From NCBI GenBank assembly GCA_900317055.1, contig ONFF01000008.1, positions 40,421 through 104,420 of the forward strand: a stretch of DNA of 64,000 nt. The letters run 5' to 3'. The stretch comes from an uncultured Bacteroidales bacterium. GTDB lineage: Bacteria; Bacteroidota; Bacteroidia; Bacteroidales; F082. The first letter of the stretch is position 1. Every line of letters begins with the position of its first letter. The notes below the pieces were generated by a model that saw only the letters and a program-made list of their open reading frames with translations, did not search any database and was not told the origin of the DNA. A program made the translations under genes and the position numbers. Positions 9,469 through 16,805 of the stretch are shown here, one piece after another.

Positions 9469-9624
9469 TACGCTCTTGGGACTCACTCCTGTCGTCGCTT
9501 CGCGTCATCGCGAGGAGGAACAACGAAGCGATCCATTTATGACAGATTGATGTAAGATTTGACTATGTCGAATGCAGAGCATTTATTTCCAAAAATAAAC
9601 ATCCATTTCATTTCCAACCACTTA

Positions 9625-9671
9625 CCCGACAGCAAACGACAGCAAACGACTACTGTCGACTACAAATGTTT
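9625..9671 (-). repeat. 47-bp dispersed repeat, copy A
   Basis: Same sequence as 27274-27320 in the opposite orientation with two mismatches; internally it repeats the 10-mer AGCAAACGAC. Here it lies about 60 bases upstream of the hypothetical gene at 9733. Confidence 0.8.
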
Positions 9672-9732
9672 AATCAACGGGTATGTCTTGACAGATGGCG
9701 TTTCTTTGTGGTAAAAAAATAAACGAACCACT

Positions 9733-10131
9733 ATGGAAGCACAAGACAACAAGACCGTTGTAGTCCCTATGGGTAATGCCATAGAAGACATCAAAGCAAG
9801 AGAAGCCATTATTTCCGATGTCTATAGATGTTGGTATGAGGCGAACCCTTCAAAAGCAGCGTATAACACAAACTTGAAAGACTATATCAACGTACGATTC
9901 CTGTCAATAAATGAAACCATTCACCATGCTTCAATGTCATATTTATCAACATTAGCAGTTCTTCAATTAGATCTGATTTTGAAAACAGCTCATCAAGTTG
10001 GAAAACCAGTGAAACCAAAACCAGACAACAAAAACCAAGCTGATTTTTCGAAAATACTCATCATGGAGTGTCCTTTAATTGGCATTGGCATAGCTAAACT
10101 AACCGTTGGGGTGAAAAAAAAACTGGCATGA
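9733..10131 (+). CDS. Hypothetical protein, probably frameshifted at an A9 run
   Basis: 132 residues, mostly helical, with no signal peptide, membrane span or catalytic motif I recognise. The sequence (VVPMGNAIEDIKAREAIISD, NLKDYINVRFLSINETIHHA, SYLSTLAVLQLD) looks like a conserved hypothetical family I believe is common in gut Bacteroidales, but that is memory, not a search. The frame ends in KKKLA right after nine A residues at 10114-10122. Shifting by one base there extends the protein to 10166 with the tail TGMKIQYCITAIET. This suggests a recent indel, transcriptional slippage or a sequencing error. A palindromic terminator-like stem follows. Confidence 0.65.
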   Translation: MEAQDNKTVVVPMGNAIEDIKAREAIISDVYRCWYEANPSKAAYNTNLKDYINVRFLSINETIHHASMSYLSTLAVLQLDLILKTAHQVGKPVKPKPDNKNQADFSKILIMECPLIGIGIAKLTVGVKKKLA

Positions 10132-10167
10132 AAATCCAATACTGCATTACAGCGATAGAGACATAAA

Positions 10168-10223
10168 AAAGACCGTCGGAGTTATAAAGGGCTTGGCAGT
10201 CGCCATTTCCCGTCCGACGGTGT
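10168..10223 (+). terminator. Terminator-like stem after the hypothetical gene
   Basis: ACCGTCGGA and TCCGACGGT form a 9-bp stem around a loop of about 30 bases, followed by GTTTTAT. It lies just after the extended (frameshifted) stop at 10166. Confidence 0.5.
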
Positions 10224-10343
10224 TTTATCTAAAACGCAGTAAATCCATGCAAAAGCCAATCTGCGTTTCACGCTGCAAAAATACAACTTTTCCACAAACC
10301 CGCAAGGGGGATGGGCGGTTTTTCTCTTTTTACCGATGCTCCA

Positions 10344-10397
10344 GCAGCCATGTCATGCCAACGCTGGCCTGTGCGTGGGCTTGGGATCTATGGCTGC
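10344..10397 (+). repeat. REP-like hairpin, family 1, copy 4
   Basis: Outer stem GCAGCCAT/ATGGCTGC; inner ATGCC against GGGAT (one mismatch). Conserved GTC and CTATG. Confidence 0.75.
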
Positions 10398-10404
10398 GGC
10401 TGTA

Positions 10405-10541
10405 TATTTCCGTCCCTTCTCCTTGATGAGAAGGGACCGAAGAATCAAGGCCGACATCAAGGGCCTACCGCACTTGGCAACCACTCCTCCCCCATGTTGG
10501 CCAGGCCCGCGCGCCCAACCCGGTCGAGATTTGGCGTTCCC
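10405..10541 (+). repeat. About 140-bp direct repeat, copy B
   Basis: Second copy of the block at 9101-9240, again directly after a family 1 hairpin. The 5' half is nearly identical; the 3' half has several substitutions. Confidence 0.8.
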
Positions 10542-10599
10542 GCTCACGGCATAAGGACAGAAAACAGCACGACAACGGATAACACTCCCGCCCCTTGCC

Positions 10600-10628
10600 G
10601 TCATCGCGGGCACAGACCCGCGATCTCC
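10600..10628 (+). repeat. Short GTCAT-stem-ATCT hairpin, copy 3
   Basis: Identical to the copy at 8960 in stem and loop. The following 45 bases (CACCGCAAGAGGGCTA...) are also shared with 8990-9035, so hairpin and spacer moved or duplicated together. Confidence 0.8.
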
Positions 10629-10672
10629 CTCACCGCAAGAGGGCTACCCCTTGTCGCGCATCATAGAGCGAA

Positions 10673-10726
10673 GCAGCCATGTCATCCCTGCGCTGGCCTG
10701 TGCGTGGGCTTGGGATCTATGCCTGC
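10673..10726 (+). repeat. REP-like hairpin, family 1, copy 5 (left flank of RAYT)
   Basis: Outer stem GCAGCCAT against ATGCCTGC has one uncompensated mismatch; inner stem ATCCC/GGGAT. It lies 79 bases from the 3' end of the RAYT gene. Confidence 0.75.
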
Positions 10727-10804
10727 GGCCTGTCATTGTCATCCGTCTTATTATGAAAACCCGACATTGCATATCGGGGTGTGATAGGGTCGGTCGCCTG
10801 TTTT

Positions 10805-11512
10805 TCATTCCTCATTCGATTCCTCATCCTTCCATTCCATCGGATTACGGACAATGTATTCAGCAATGTATTGGTATTCTATTACATCGCGGATGATATG
10901 GTCATAATAATTCGATTGCCACAGGGGATTGTTTTTGTTGAATTTTGCCATGGTCGGTTGGTTCGCATCAATCCAATCGTCAATCCGTTTGACCGTTGCC
11001 GATTTGAAACCGGCCACAAACGACGATATGGATTTGGGTTGGCGTTGGAATTGTGTGGGCATCAACGGTGTTGGGGCACATGTCCGTTGGGGTGTCGGTA
11101 TCGGTGTCGGTTGGGTTTGTTGGGTTTGGGGTTGCGATTGGGGTAGAGACGCACGGCCGTGCGTCTCTACAGGGCCGAACGACACATCCCCATGCGAACC
11201 ATCCCCACACGCCCCAACATCCATGCATTTCGTTTTGTCCAATATGACAATGGCATGCAAATGGTCGGGCATCAAAACGAATTCGCCCAAAAACAATTCC
11301 GTGCGCATCTCGAACGATTTGAAAAATTCGTCATAAACGATTTGTCCCCATTCGTTCAATACCATTTCGCCGTTCACGATTTCCCCGAACAACCTCTTAC
11401 GGCCAGCGGTGACGATGGTGATGTAATAATGCCCGTTGCGGGCATAATCCCATCCCCGCAAACGATTCGACGGAATCCTGTATTTGTCTTTGAATCTGTC
11501 TGGCATGTTCAA
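10805..11512 (-). CDS. REP-associated tyrosine transposase (RAYT, Y1/IS200-like)
   Basis: 235-residue single-strand DNA transposase of the Y1/HUH class. The N-terminal part has RGWDYARNGHYYITIVT, typical of RAYTs, and the HUH metal motif FVLMPDHLHAIVIL (His-Leu-His, about residues 76-89). The C-terminal part has NNPLWQSNYYDHIIRDVIEY and YIAEYIVRNPMEW, where the NYYDH tyrosine is the expected nucleophile. RAYTs bind and cleave REP hairpins but lack their own transposon ends. Family 1 hairpins lie on both sides (copies 5 and 6), supporting this pairing. Odd feature: between the two halves is a Pro/Gln/Thr-rich low-complexity insert of about 50 residues, whose DNA includes a perfect 28-bp palindrome. 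Confidence 0.88.
   Translation of the reverse strand: MNMPDRFKDKYRIPSNRLRGWDYARNGHYYITIVTAGRKRLFGEIVNGEMVLNEWGQIVYDEFFKSFEMRTELFLGEFVLMPDHLHAIVILDKTKCMDVGACGDGSHGDVSFGPVETHGRASLPQSQPQTQQTQPTPIPTPQRTCAPTPLMPTQFQRQPKSISSFVAGFKSATVKRIDDWIDANQPTMAKFNKNNPLWQSNYYDHIIRDVIEYQYIAEYIVRNPMEWKDEESNEE
11143..11170. repeat. Perfect 28-bp palindrome inside the RAYT gene
   Basis: GTAGAGACGCACGG followed by its exact reverse complement, no loop. It is read in frame as VETHGRASL within the low-complexity insert of the transposase. To my knowledge similar GTAGAGACGC palindromes occur as dispersed intergenic repeats in Bacteroidetes; only one copy is in this window. Confidence 0.9.
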
Positions 11513-11619
11513 TTCGAGGTCTCTTGATCATTATCGTTTTCGATGCAAAGATAATGGTTTTATCGTCCGTGGAATAGCTGAAAGCATCCTTTTTTGGCAG
11601 AGGGCACACAGCCAACTCA

Positions 11620-11672
11620 GCAGCCATGTCATGCCAGCGTTGGCTTGCGCGATGGCGGGCATCTATGGCTGC
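11620..11672 (+). repeat. REP-like hairpin, family 1, copy 6 (right flank of RAYT)
   Basis: Outer stem GCAGCCAT/ATGGCTGC. Inner stem ATGCC/GGCAT is a double compensatory change relative to ATTCC/GGAAT and ATCCC/GGGAT. It is followed by a hairpin CCTTTTGT...ACAAAAGG that replaces the CCCTTCT...AGAAGGG hairpin of the 140-bp repeats. Confidence 0.8.
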
Positions 11673-11733
11673 GGCCTTCTATTTTCGCCCTTTTGTCTTG
11701 AAACAAAAGGACCAACTTTGAACATGATGAGCA

Positions 11734-12750
11734 TTATATTTTCCCCATATTAAGAGCTCTCTCTAATGCAATTATTTCTCCTTCAGCAGTTACTACTCCA
11801 GATGACAAAAGACCAACAAATCTTTTACTATTGATGATGGGGTATAAAGACTCTAAAGAATAATCATTGATTGAAATGTACAACTTTTGCAAACCAAGCG
11901 CGAGTAGAGCGTTGGCTGAAAAGAAGAATAGTTCGTGTTTACGTAGAACGTTGTAAAACAAATCCGCTCGAGGACCTGACGTAGAGCCTTGTACCGATGA
12001 TGGGAGCAGGTCACATTCACGGCCTCCAATCACTAGAAACTTGGCTCGTTTAATACGGTCATCTACCAGCCCCAATTCTGTTTCATAAGCAATCATTTGG
12101 GACTCATATCTGCCTTCTGCCATCATGTGATTAAAGTCTACTTTTGTCTCTGCTATAAAAAGATAATTGTCTCTAGTATTCAGTAGGCTCACATCCAGCC
12201 TCCCTCCTCGATCTCTTTGGTTAATTTTCAGTCCCACCTCTAAAGAAAGCCGTGGCTCCAACGATACGCTAAGAAATTTCATTGCATTTGCTGTCCAGAC
12301 AGCAATGTTTTTTGTTTCGTCGACAGATGTGAAGGACTCAAAACTTTTATATTTTACAGTCAATTGGCTAATGGGAACTTTGGGCAATTGAATAAATGTT
12401 CCTTTAAAAAGTTTCGAAGCAGTCTTCTCTAATTCTAATAATTCTTCTGCCGTGATATCATAACAGAACTTCTCTGGATGGAATCTATTAGACAAAAGAA
12501 TCCTATTGCCCACACAACCAAACACACAAAACATGCAGTTTATACAACACTCATCTTTAACTGAGAACTTGCTAACCATGTCTTCGCCCTTCTTTAGGCA
12601 ACTGACTACTAATGGAACACTATGAGATGATTTACCTTTACTATGCTTTTCATCCTCTATAAAATTAGCAAGATACGAGTACTTGTACATTTGTAAATAT
12701 GCGCAAGGGGCATCAAGCTGGTTGTCTGCGTATAAACAAAACTTGCCCAT
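11734..12750 (-). CDS. Putative PD-(D/E)XK nuclease with ferredoxin-like cysteine cluster (R subunit candidate)
   Basis: 338 residues, cytoplasmic. Two visible parts. Residues 66-80, DECCINCMFCVFGCV, contain C69-x2-C72-x2-C75-x3-C79, the spacing of a [4Fe-4S] ferredoxin motif; further cysteines are at 5, 16, 51, 68 and 96. Residues 184-203, GRLDVSLLNTRDNYLFIAET then K203, give the D186 ... E201-x-K203 core of PD-(D/E)XK nucleases, with E171 as a possible helix residue. Last gene of a five-gene operon with two DNA methyltransferases; its ATG overlaps the preceding stop (TAATG). The obvious reading is the restriction nuclease of an R-M system. I do not recognise the exact family; the Fe-S cluster is unusual for one and makes a repair- or Cas4-like nuclease an alternative. 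Confidence 0.65.
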   Translation of the reverse strand: MGKFCLYADNQLDAPCAYLQMYKYSYLANFIEDEKHSKGKSSHSVPLVVSCLKKGEDMVSKFSVKDECCINCMFCVFGCVGNRILLSNRFHPEKFCYDITAEELLELEKTASKLFKGTFIQLPKVPISQLTVKYKSFESFTSVDETKNIAVWTANAMKFLSVSLEPRLSLEVGLKINQRDRGGRLDVSLLNTRDNYLFIAETKVDFNHMMAEGRYESQMIAYETELGLVDDRIKRAKFLVIGGRECDLLPSSVQGSTSGPRADLFYNVLRKHELFFFSANALLALGLQKLYISINDYSLESLYPIINSKRFVGLLSSGVVTAEGEIIALERALNMGKI

Positions 12751-13928
12751 TAATAGCTAAATTGATTTAGAAAGTTAATAACATCTTGCGGGGCGCCCAC
12801 CTCCAACTCATCCAGATTAAGCCCTTTTGCTGGTTGTAGATACAATTTCCCATTCATATATCTTCTTATGAACGGTATTCCTGCCATGAAGGCGATCTCT
12901 ATCTCTGTCGATATAGTTTCTTCCAAATCCTCTTCTGAAACCACAAATTTGTCTTTATCTTCTTTCAAAACATCGATAATATCACATAGAGAAATAGCAG
13001 TTTTGTTTTGAAAGGCGAGGTTAAGAAGAAACAGGATGGCGAATCGACGATTTTTAATTTTTGCTTCAAAAAACATCGTAGCTTCACGAATAACTGACTG
13101 GCCATTCTCTCTTAAACAGAAATTCATTTTTGTAAGATTATCATAATTGAGAGGTCTATCCGTTATCTCTGCATTAGGAAACTCAACAATTTCATATACC
13201 TGCTCCGTTCGATGCTCACTGTTGATATAATCACGGTAAGCGATGTGTGGATAAGGGGAATAATTTGAAGGTATAAAATGAACAGGCCTGATATAACCTC
13301 CCTGAATCAACCATGCTAATATGCACGATTTTGTTCTTGTATTTGAATCTTGCGTGGAACCAGCCGAAAGCTCTACCATTGAACCATTATATTTTACAAA
13401 TTCTGTAGGAGATGGATAACCCACATTTATTTCGCTGACATTAAAGGTGTCACCAGGGTTATAGCTTGAAAGACCATACATTACCCCAACGACTGGACCA
13501 TAATTCAATACCGCCTTTTTAATGATAGCTTGCATGTCAGCCGTTCCGTATTTGGCTTTAGCGAACCTGATGCCAAAAGAAGATATTCTAACCTTTCTTC
13601 CCACTCGTTCAACAAAGCCAAGTGCGTGCATTGCATTTATAGTGTTGCTTACTTCTTTTGACTTTGTCGTGTCGCTAAGAACACCATTTGTGATAGAGCA
13701 TCCAGCGTCATCAAGTGGATTTTCTTTGAATCGACAGTACTTGCCAACAAGATCGTCTTCGTTGAGCAATGTACAATACTGATGGATATTGATGGCATCG
13801 CGGTCAAACTTAACGTCTTTCAAATTAAACGAGTTTCCGTAGACACCAAATTTCTTTACAATTAACTGGGCGAGCGCATGCAAACACTCTATTCTAGCTG
13901 CAGCAGTACGATTGATAAGAAATGCCAT
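12750..13928 (-). CDS. Uncharacterised R-M operon protein with winged-helix-like N-terminal region
   Basis: 392 residues, soluble. Residues about 90-125 (SNTINAMHALGFVERVGRKVRISSFGIRFAK) look like a winged-helix: recognition helix, then a beta hairpin. A second helix-turn-helix-like stretch lies near 300-350 (RFAILFLLNLAFQNKTAISL, CDIIDVLKEDKDKFVV). No catalytic motif is evident. In the operon it sits between a 147-residue protein (2-base gap) and the Fe-S nuclease (1-base overlap), a position and coupling that suggest a DNA-recognition or specificity partner of the nuclease. This role is an inference; I do not recognise the family. Confidence 0.6.
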   Translation of the reverse strand: MAFLINRTAAARIECLHALAQLIVKKFGVYGNSFNLKDVKFDRDAINIHQYCTLLNEDDLVGKYCRFKENPLDDAGCSITNGVLSDTTKSKEVSNTINAMHALGFVERVGRKVRISSFGIRFAKAKYGTADMQAIIKKAVLNYGPVVGVMYGLSSYNPGDTFNVSEINVGYPSPTEFVKYNGSMVELSAGSTQDSNTRTKSCILAWLIQGGYIRPVHFIPSNYSPYPHIAYRDYINSEHRTEQVYEIVEFPNAEITDRPLNYDNLTKMNFCLRENGQSVIREATMFFEAKIKNRRFAILFLLNLAFQNKTAISLCDIIDVLKEDKDKFVVSEEDLEETISTEIEIAFMAGIPFIRRYMNGKLYLQPAKGLNLDELEVGAPQDVINFLNQFSY

Positions 13929-13930
13929 AA

Positions 13931-14374
13931 TTACATTATTGTCATGAATTCCACGTCAAGTTTTAATGAATCTAATGTCTGACGTATGCTCTGCTCTTCA
14001 ATGGCGTCTGAATATAAAAGCATACACTTGACATTCAATTGAGGAAAAGAATCTGAAACACTTTCCTTAAGTCGAGACAAGTCAATAGCATTACTATCTG
14101 TCGCGAACTTTGTTGATTTCTTATATAAGGTAATTGTATTTGCTTCCTTTGAAACCAAATCTATTCGTCGCGCCCTTAAACCATATTTCCATTCATAGTT
14201 TACCCGTATAAACACAGAACGGTCTTCCGATTCTAAACTGCTGGCGAAATACACTAAGGTATCCAACTCTTTCTTACAAGGCATGTGATAAAAGAATTGT
14301 TTTTCCTCACCGTCTGACGAGTTAGCTACAATCGAAGCCAGCGTACTATTTATATTTCCTTTGTAAATAGGCAT
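13931..14374 (-). CDS. Uncharacterised 147-residue R-M operon protein
   Basis: Alpha/beta protein with no signal peptide. Residues 72-93 (RRIDLVSKEANTITLYKKST and flanks) resemble the central hairpin of PD-(D/E)XK folds (an Asp on the first strand, a charged pair on the second), but the expected Glu-x-Lys is replaced by Tyr-Lys-Lys, so if related it is probably inactive. The rest (DLSRLKESVSDSFPQLNVKCMLLYSD) is an amphipathic helix and strand. Its start overlaps the second methyltransferase by 25 bases, indicating translational coupling. It may be a structural subunit or a DNA-binding accessory of the restriction part. Confidence 0.5.
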   Translation of the reverse strand: MPIYKGNINSTLASIVANSSDGEEKQFFYHMPCKKELDTLVYFASSLESEDRSVFIRVNYEWKYGLRARRIDLVSKEANTITLYKKSTKFATDSNAIDLSRLKESVSDSFPQLNVKCMLLYSDAIEEQSIRQTLDSLKLDVEFMTIM

Positions 14375-15192
14375 TGTTGGGAAACAATAGGGGTTAGTTT
14401 ATTTTTAATGAGCTTTATGTACTCTGAGTTCAACTCAAAACCTATGGATTTTCGTCCCAGTTCTTGAGCCGCTAAAAGAGTTGTTCCTGTTCCAGCAAAT
14501 GGGTCTAATACAGTATCACCCAAAAAACTATATAGTTTGATCAGACGAATGGGAAGCTCCTTGGGGAACGGAGCTGGATGACCTTCTGCTTTTGCCTTTG
14601 CTGGTTGCATCTCCCAAATAGAATTGATAGCCCATTTTTGCCACTCTTCGGTCGTGAGTTTTGATTTCTCTTTTATTTCTTTAGAAACAGGTGGGCGTTT
14701 CCCTTCTTTTGAGAAAACCGTAATCCATTCGTAAGGATATGTTGAGAAGATATTGGGCGGATAAGGGTAGCTGCCAAACGAACTAAATCTTGCTATCTTT
14801 CTCTTGTCCCAGATGTATAATCCGAATTGATACATACATCCAGTTGAATTCATGAACGATTCGATATCGCCCAACACCAATCTGGTTTCACGCCGGCCAA
14901 ATCTTGCGGCCTTACCTGTAAGAAGGAATGGCATGATGTTAATGCAAATTTTTCCATCAGGAACAAGAACTCGAACGCATTCTTTCCATACTTTATTCAG
15001 TTCACTAAGATAGTAGTCGTATGAGCTGCTGCCTTTACCAATTTGACCGTCAACATCGTAATCTTTTAATGTCCAATAAGGAGGACTGGTTATTATCAGA
15101 TGAACACTCTCGTCTGGGACAGCGCTCATATCACTTGAATCATGATTGAACACCGTAGCTTCACCTAATACCAATTTGCTTATTTTGTCCAT
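14350..15192 (-). CDS. DNA N4/N6 methyltransferase, beta-type motif order
   Basis: 280-residue SAM-dependent DNA methyltransferase. Catalytic motif IV TSPPY is at 35-39 and the SAM-binding motif DPFAGTGTT at 230-238, with the target-recognition region between them (about 90-215). This order (catalytic first, SAM last) is the beta class. TSPPY rather than DPPY is most frequent in N4-cytosine enzymes but is also found in some N6-adenine ones, so the modified base is uncertain. It overlaps the first methyltransferase by 13 bases. Having two methyltransferases of different class suggests protection of the two strands of an asymmetric recognition site. Confidence 0.88.
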   Translation of the reverse strand: MDKISKLVLGEATVFNHDSSDMSAVPDESVHLIITSPPYWTLKDYDVDGQIGKGSSSYDYYLSELNKVWKECVRVLVPDGKICINIMPFLLTGKAARFGRRETRLVLGDIESFMNSTGCMYQFGLYIWDKRKIARFSSFGSYPYPPNIFSTYPYEWITVFSKEGKRPPVSKEIKEKSKLTTEEWQKWAINSIWEMQPAKAKAEGHPAPFPKELPIRLIKLYSFLGDTVLDPFAGTGTTLLAAQELGRKSIGFELNSEYIKLIKNKLTPIVSQQCLFTKEI

Positions 15193-16214
15193 ATTACAAT
15201 CTGCTCCTTTCTTTCTGTTTTATTAATTGCATCAAAAACTTTTGAACTTGTACCAGAATAGGATCGTTCCACAATGGAGTAGTGTTCGAATGGACTTATG
15301 GCTTGGAAGTACTCGGCGCCATTAATCACTTTTCCGTGTATTTTCTTGTCGCCTACCACAAATATAACCTGCCCTCCAGGTTTGAGAACTTTGTAAAGTT
15401 TGTTAAGGACAGTTTTCATATCCTCTTTGTAGTTCTCAAAGTTCTGTATAAGACGTGATCTAATCTGAATCCTTTCGTAGCCTAAGATATCGTAAATAAT
15501 TCTTGCGTAATAGGCTGTATAGTCAAGACAATCGAAATATGGTGGACTTGAAAATATGAAATCTACAGAATTAGGTTTGATGATCTTGTCGAGATTTCTA
15601 CTGTCTTCATAATAAACTGTACTGTCATTTGCTATCGGAAGGAAATGCTTTTTTACCTTCAATTGAAGCTTTTCATAAAAAGGAATGTATCTCTTAGGCT
15701 CAATGTTCTTTCCAACCGTACTCGATGTCCACTTGTAGTCATTGCACCCTCTTGCCGTTAAAGCAATTGTGCCAAGAAAACACGCCTTCACATAATCAGA
15801 CATTTTATCATAGAAAACAGAAAGCCTCATGATTTCATCAAGAGACTTCTCATGAAAAAGACTTGTTGGATAGTCTGCTGCGGTTGGCACCTCAGAAAGA
15901 GCATTTGCTTTATTGATTAAACTATCGACTTCGTCTTTCACTTCATGGAAAGACAAGGGAATGTGTATTTTCCCATTTGACAAAGTAACAGCGATAGGGT
16001 TAGCGTCAACACCAATTGTATGCAAGCCATATTTCAAGCCTTCATACACAATTGTCCCTGAACCACAGAAGGGGTCGAGAACAACACTGCCTTTTGGCAT
16101 TTGAGACAAAATCTGCTCCGCATCTAATGCAGCAATTTTCCCACGATATGGATATATTCCATGTATAGAACATGGATTATTGACTGATTTTAGTTCTTTG
16201 ATTATAAAATCCAT
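15180..16214 (-). CDS. DNA methyltransferase, SAM-motif-first order
   Basis: 344 residues. SAM motif I DPFCGSGT is at 47-54 with GVDANPIA just after (acidic residue binding SAM ribose), and motif IV SSPPY at 222-226, followed by a region with VLKPGGQVIFVVGDK. The motif order is opposite to that of the neighbouring methyltransferase (alpha- or gamma-like), and about 170 residues separate the two motifs, including a likely recognition domain. SSPPY points to exocyclic amino methylation. First gene of the five-gene minus-strand operon; the upstream 220 bases hold a large nested hairpin. Confidence 0.85.
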   Translation of the reverse strand: MDFIIKELKSVNNPCSIHGIYPYRGKIAALDAEQILSQMPKGSVVLDPFCGSGTIVYEGLKYGLHTIGVDANPIAVTLSNGKIHIPLSFHEVKDEVDSLINKANALSEVPTAADYPTSLFHEKSLDEIMRLSVFYDKMSDYVKACFLGTIALTARGCNDYKWTSSTVGKNIEPKRYIPFYEKLQLKVKKHFLPIANDSTVYYEDSRNLDKIIKPNSVDFIFSSPPYFDCLDYTAYYARIIYDILGYERIQIRSRLIQNFENYKEDMKTVLNKLYKVLKPGGQVIFVVGDKKIHGKVINGAEYFQAISPFEHYSIVERSYSGTSSKVFDAINKTERKEQIVIWTK

Positions 16215-16276
16215 CTACGCATATAGCTTTATAAGCGAATGGACTTCTATTCGAATGACAATGGGTTCGCAAAAAA

Positions 16277-16436
16277 GGACCTCAGGACACAATAAAAGCG
16301 TGAACCGCCCTTATCGATGTCCTAAGGTCCTCGGATGACCCATTTCTAATCATAAGTCCAGCCCACGCTATTGCGTAGGCGCTGGTACCTATTCGAATTA
16401 GAAATGTCGTTTGAATTTCCGAGGTTCTAGGACATC
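16277..16436. promoter_or_regulatory. Large nested hairpin upstream of the R-M operon
   Basis: Outer stem: 16316-16334 pairs with 16419-16436 (GATGTCCTA/TAGGACATC and CCTCGG/CCGAGG). Middle stem CATTTCTAAT (16341-16350) with ATTAGAAATG (16397-16406). Inner stem CCAGC (16358-16362) with GCTGG (16381-16385). Tip ACGC-TATT-GCGT (16365-16376). In addition 16277-16289 (GGACCTCAGGACA) can pair with 16318-16330, the same strand used by the outer stem, so two folds exclude each other. It lies 63 bases from the first methyltransferase start. It may be a regulatory leader or a palindromic mobile element. Confidence 0.65.
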
Positions 16437-16572
16437 ATCGAATATAGCACAAACGCTGTGTTATTATTTAGTTGTTTATCGTTGTTTTATCTCTTCTTCG
16501 TTATCGGTTTTGTTAGTATTTGGAGTTGTATTTTGCTGCAAAGATAGTAAAAATCTTCACTTCATATAATTG

Positions 16573-16716
16573 TTATTTCTTAGTTTTAGTACCGAAGAGC
16601 ATATGCTGCTGGTAGAATTCTTCGTTAATGAGTTCTTCGGCAACGACTTTCTTGGTGATATTATCACAATGCTTACTGATGGCTAGCACATTTTCGGGAT
16701 TGTAGTTGCCATCTAC
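16573..16716 (-). pseudogene. Remnant of an unidentified gene 3' end
   Basis: A 47-codon open stretch ending in TAA reads VDGNYNPENVLAISKHCDNI and continues to QQHMLFGTKTKK. It has a protein-like composition but no start codon: a stop precedes it directly and the first Met is near its end. It lies downstream of the truncated-looking gene at 16806, past that gene's terminator. Probably the surviving end of a gene lost by rearrangement. Family unknown. Confidence 0.45.
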
Positions 16717-16732
16717 TTAGTCTATAAAAAGT

Positions 16733-16762
16733 CTCCCCACAAGCCAAACGGCTCATGGGGAG
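16733..16762 (-). terminator. Rho-independent terminator for the 143-residue gene
   Basis: CTCCCCA and TGGGGAG, extended by AAGCC/GGCT, form a strong stem. On the minus strand it is followed by ACTTTTTATAG, so it fits the gene ending at 16806. Confidence 0.7.
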
Positions 16763-16805
16763 GCAAAAGGCAGCAGTGACCGAAGTCAAGCTGCTGCCTC
16801 GGGCA

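Larger units (their letters stand above)
8650..9732. repeat. Repeat-dense intergenic island, left part
   Basis: 1.08 kb with no convincing gene. It is a patchwork of palindromic units: GTCAT...ATCT hairpins of two sizes (listed separately), a 140-bp block repeated at 10405, the element containing GTCCTTTCAGGAC at 9371-9383 and a short hairpin CCCGA...TCGGG at 8818 and 9341. Open frames here (for example 9046-9555) are made of these repeats and recur in other frames, so I do not call them. The last 70 bases hold the leader of the gene at 9733. Confidence 0.85.

Noticed and set aside
9046-9555. 169-codon open frame in the repeat island
   Set aside because: Composed of the palindromic repeats; similar text is read in several frames at 10.3-10.8 kb, so it reflects repeat DNA rather than a gene.
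10193-10896. Several overlapping open frames of 77-157 codons
   Set aside because: They repeat phrases such as GPKNQGRHQGP from the island's direct repeats and cross hairpins; no conserved start or domain.
11734-12750. Cas4 assignment for the Fe-S nuclease
   Set aside because: Cas4 has its cysteines split between the N-terminus and a C-terminal trio after the nuclease core; here four cysteines are together before the core, and no cas genes or array are present.
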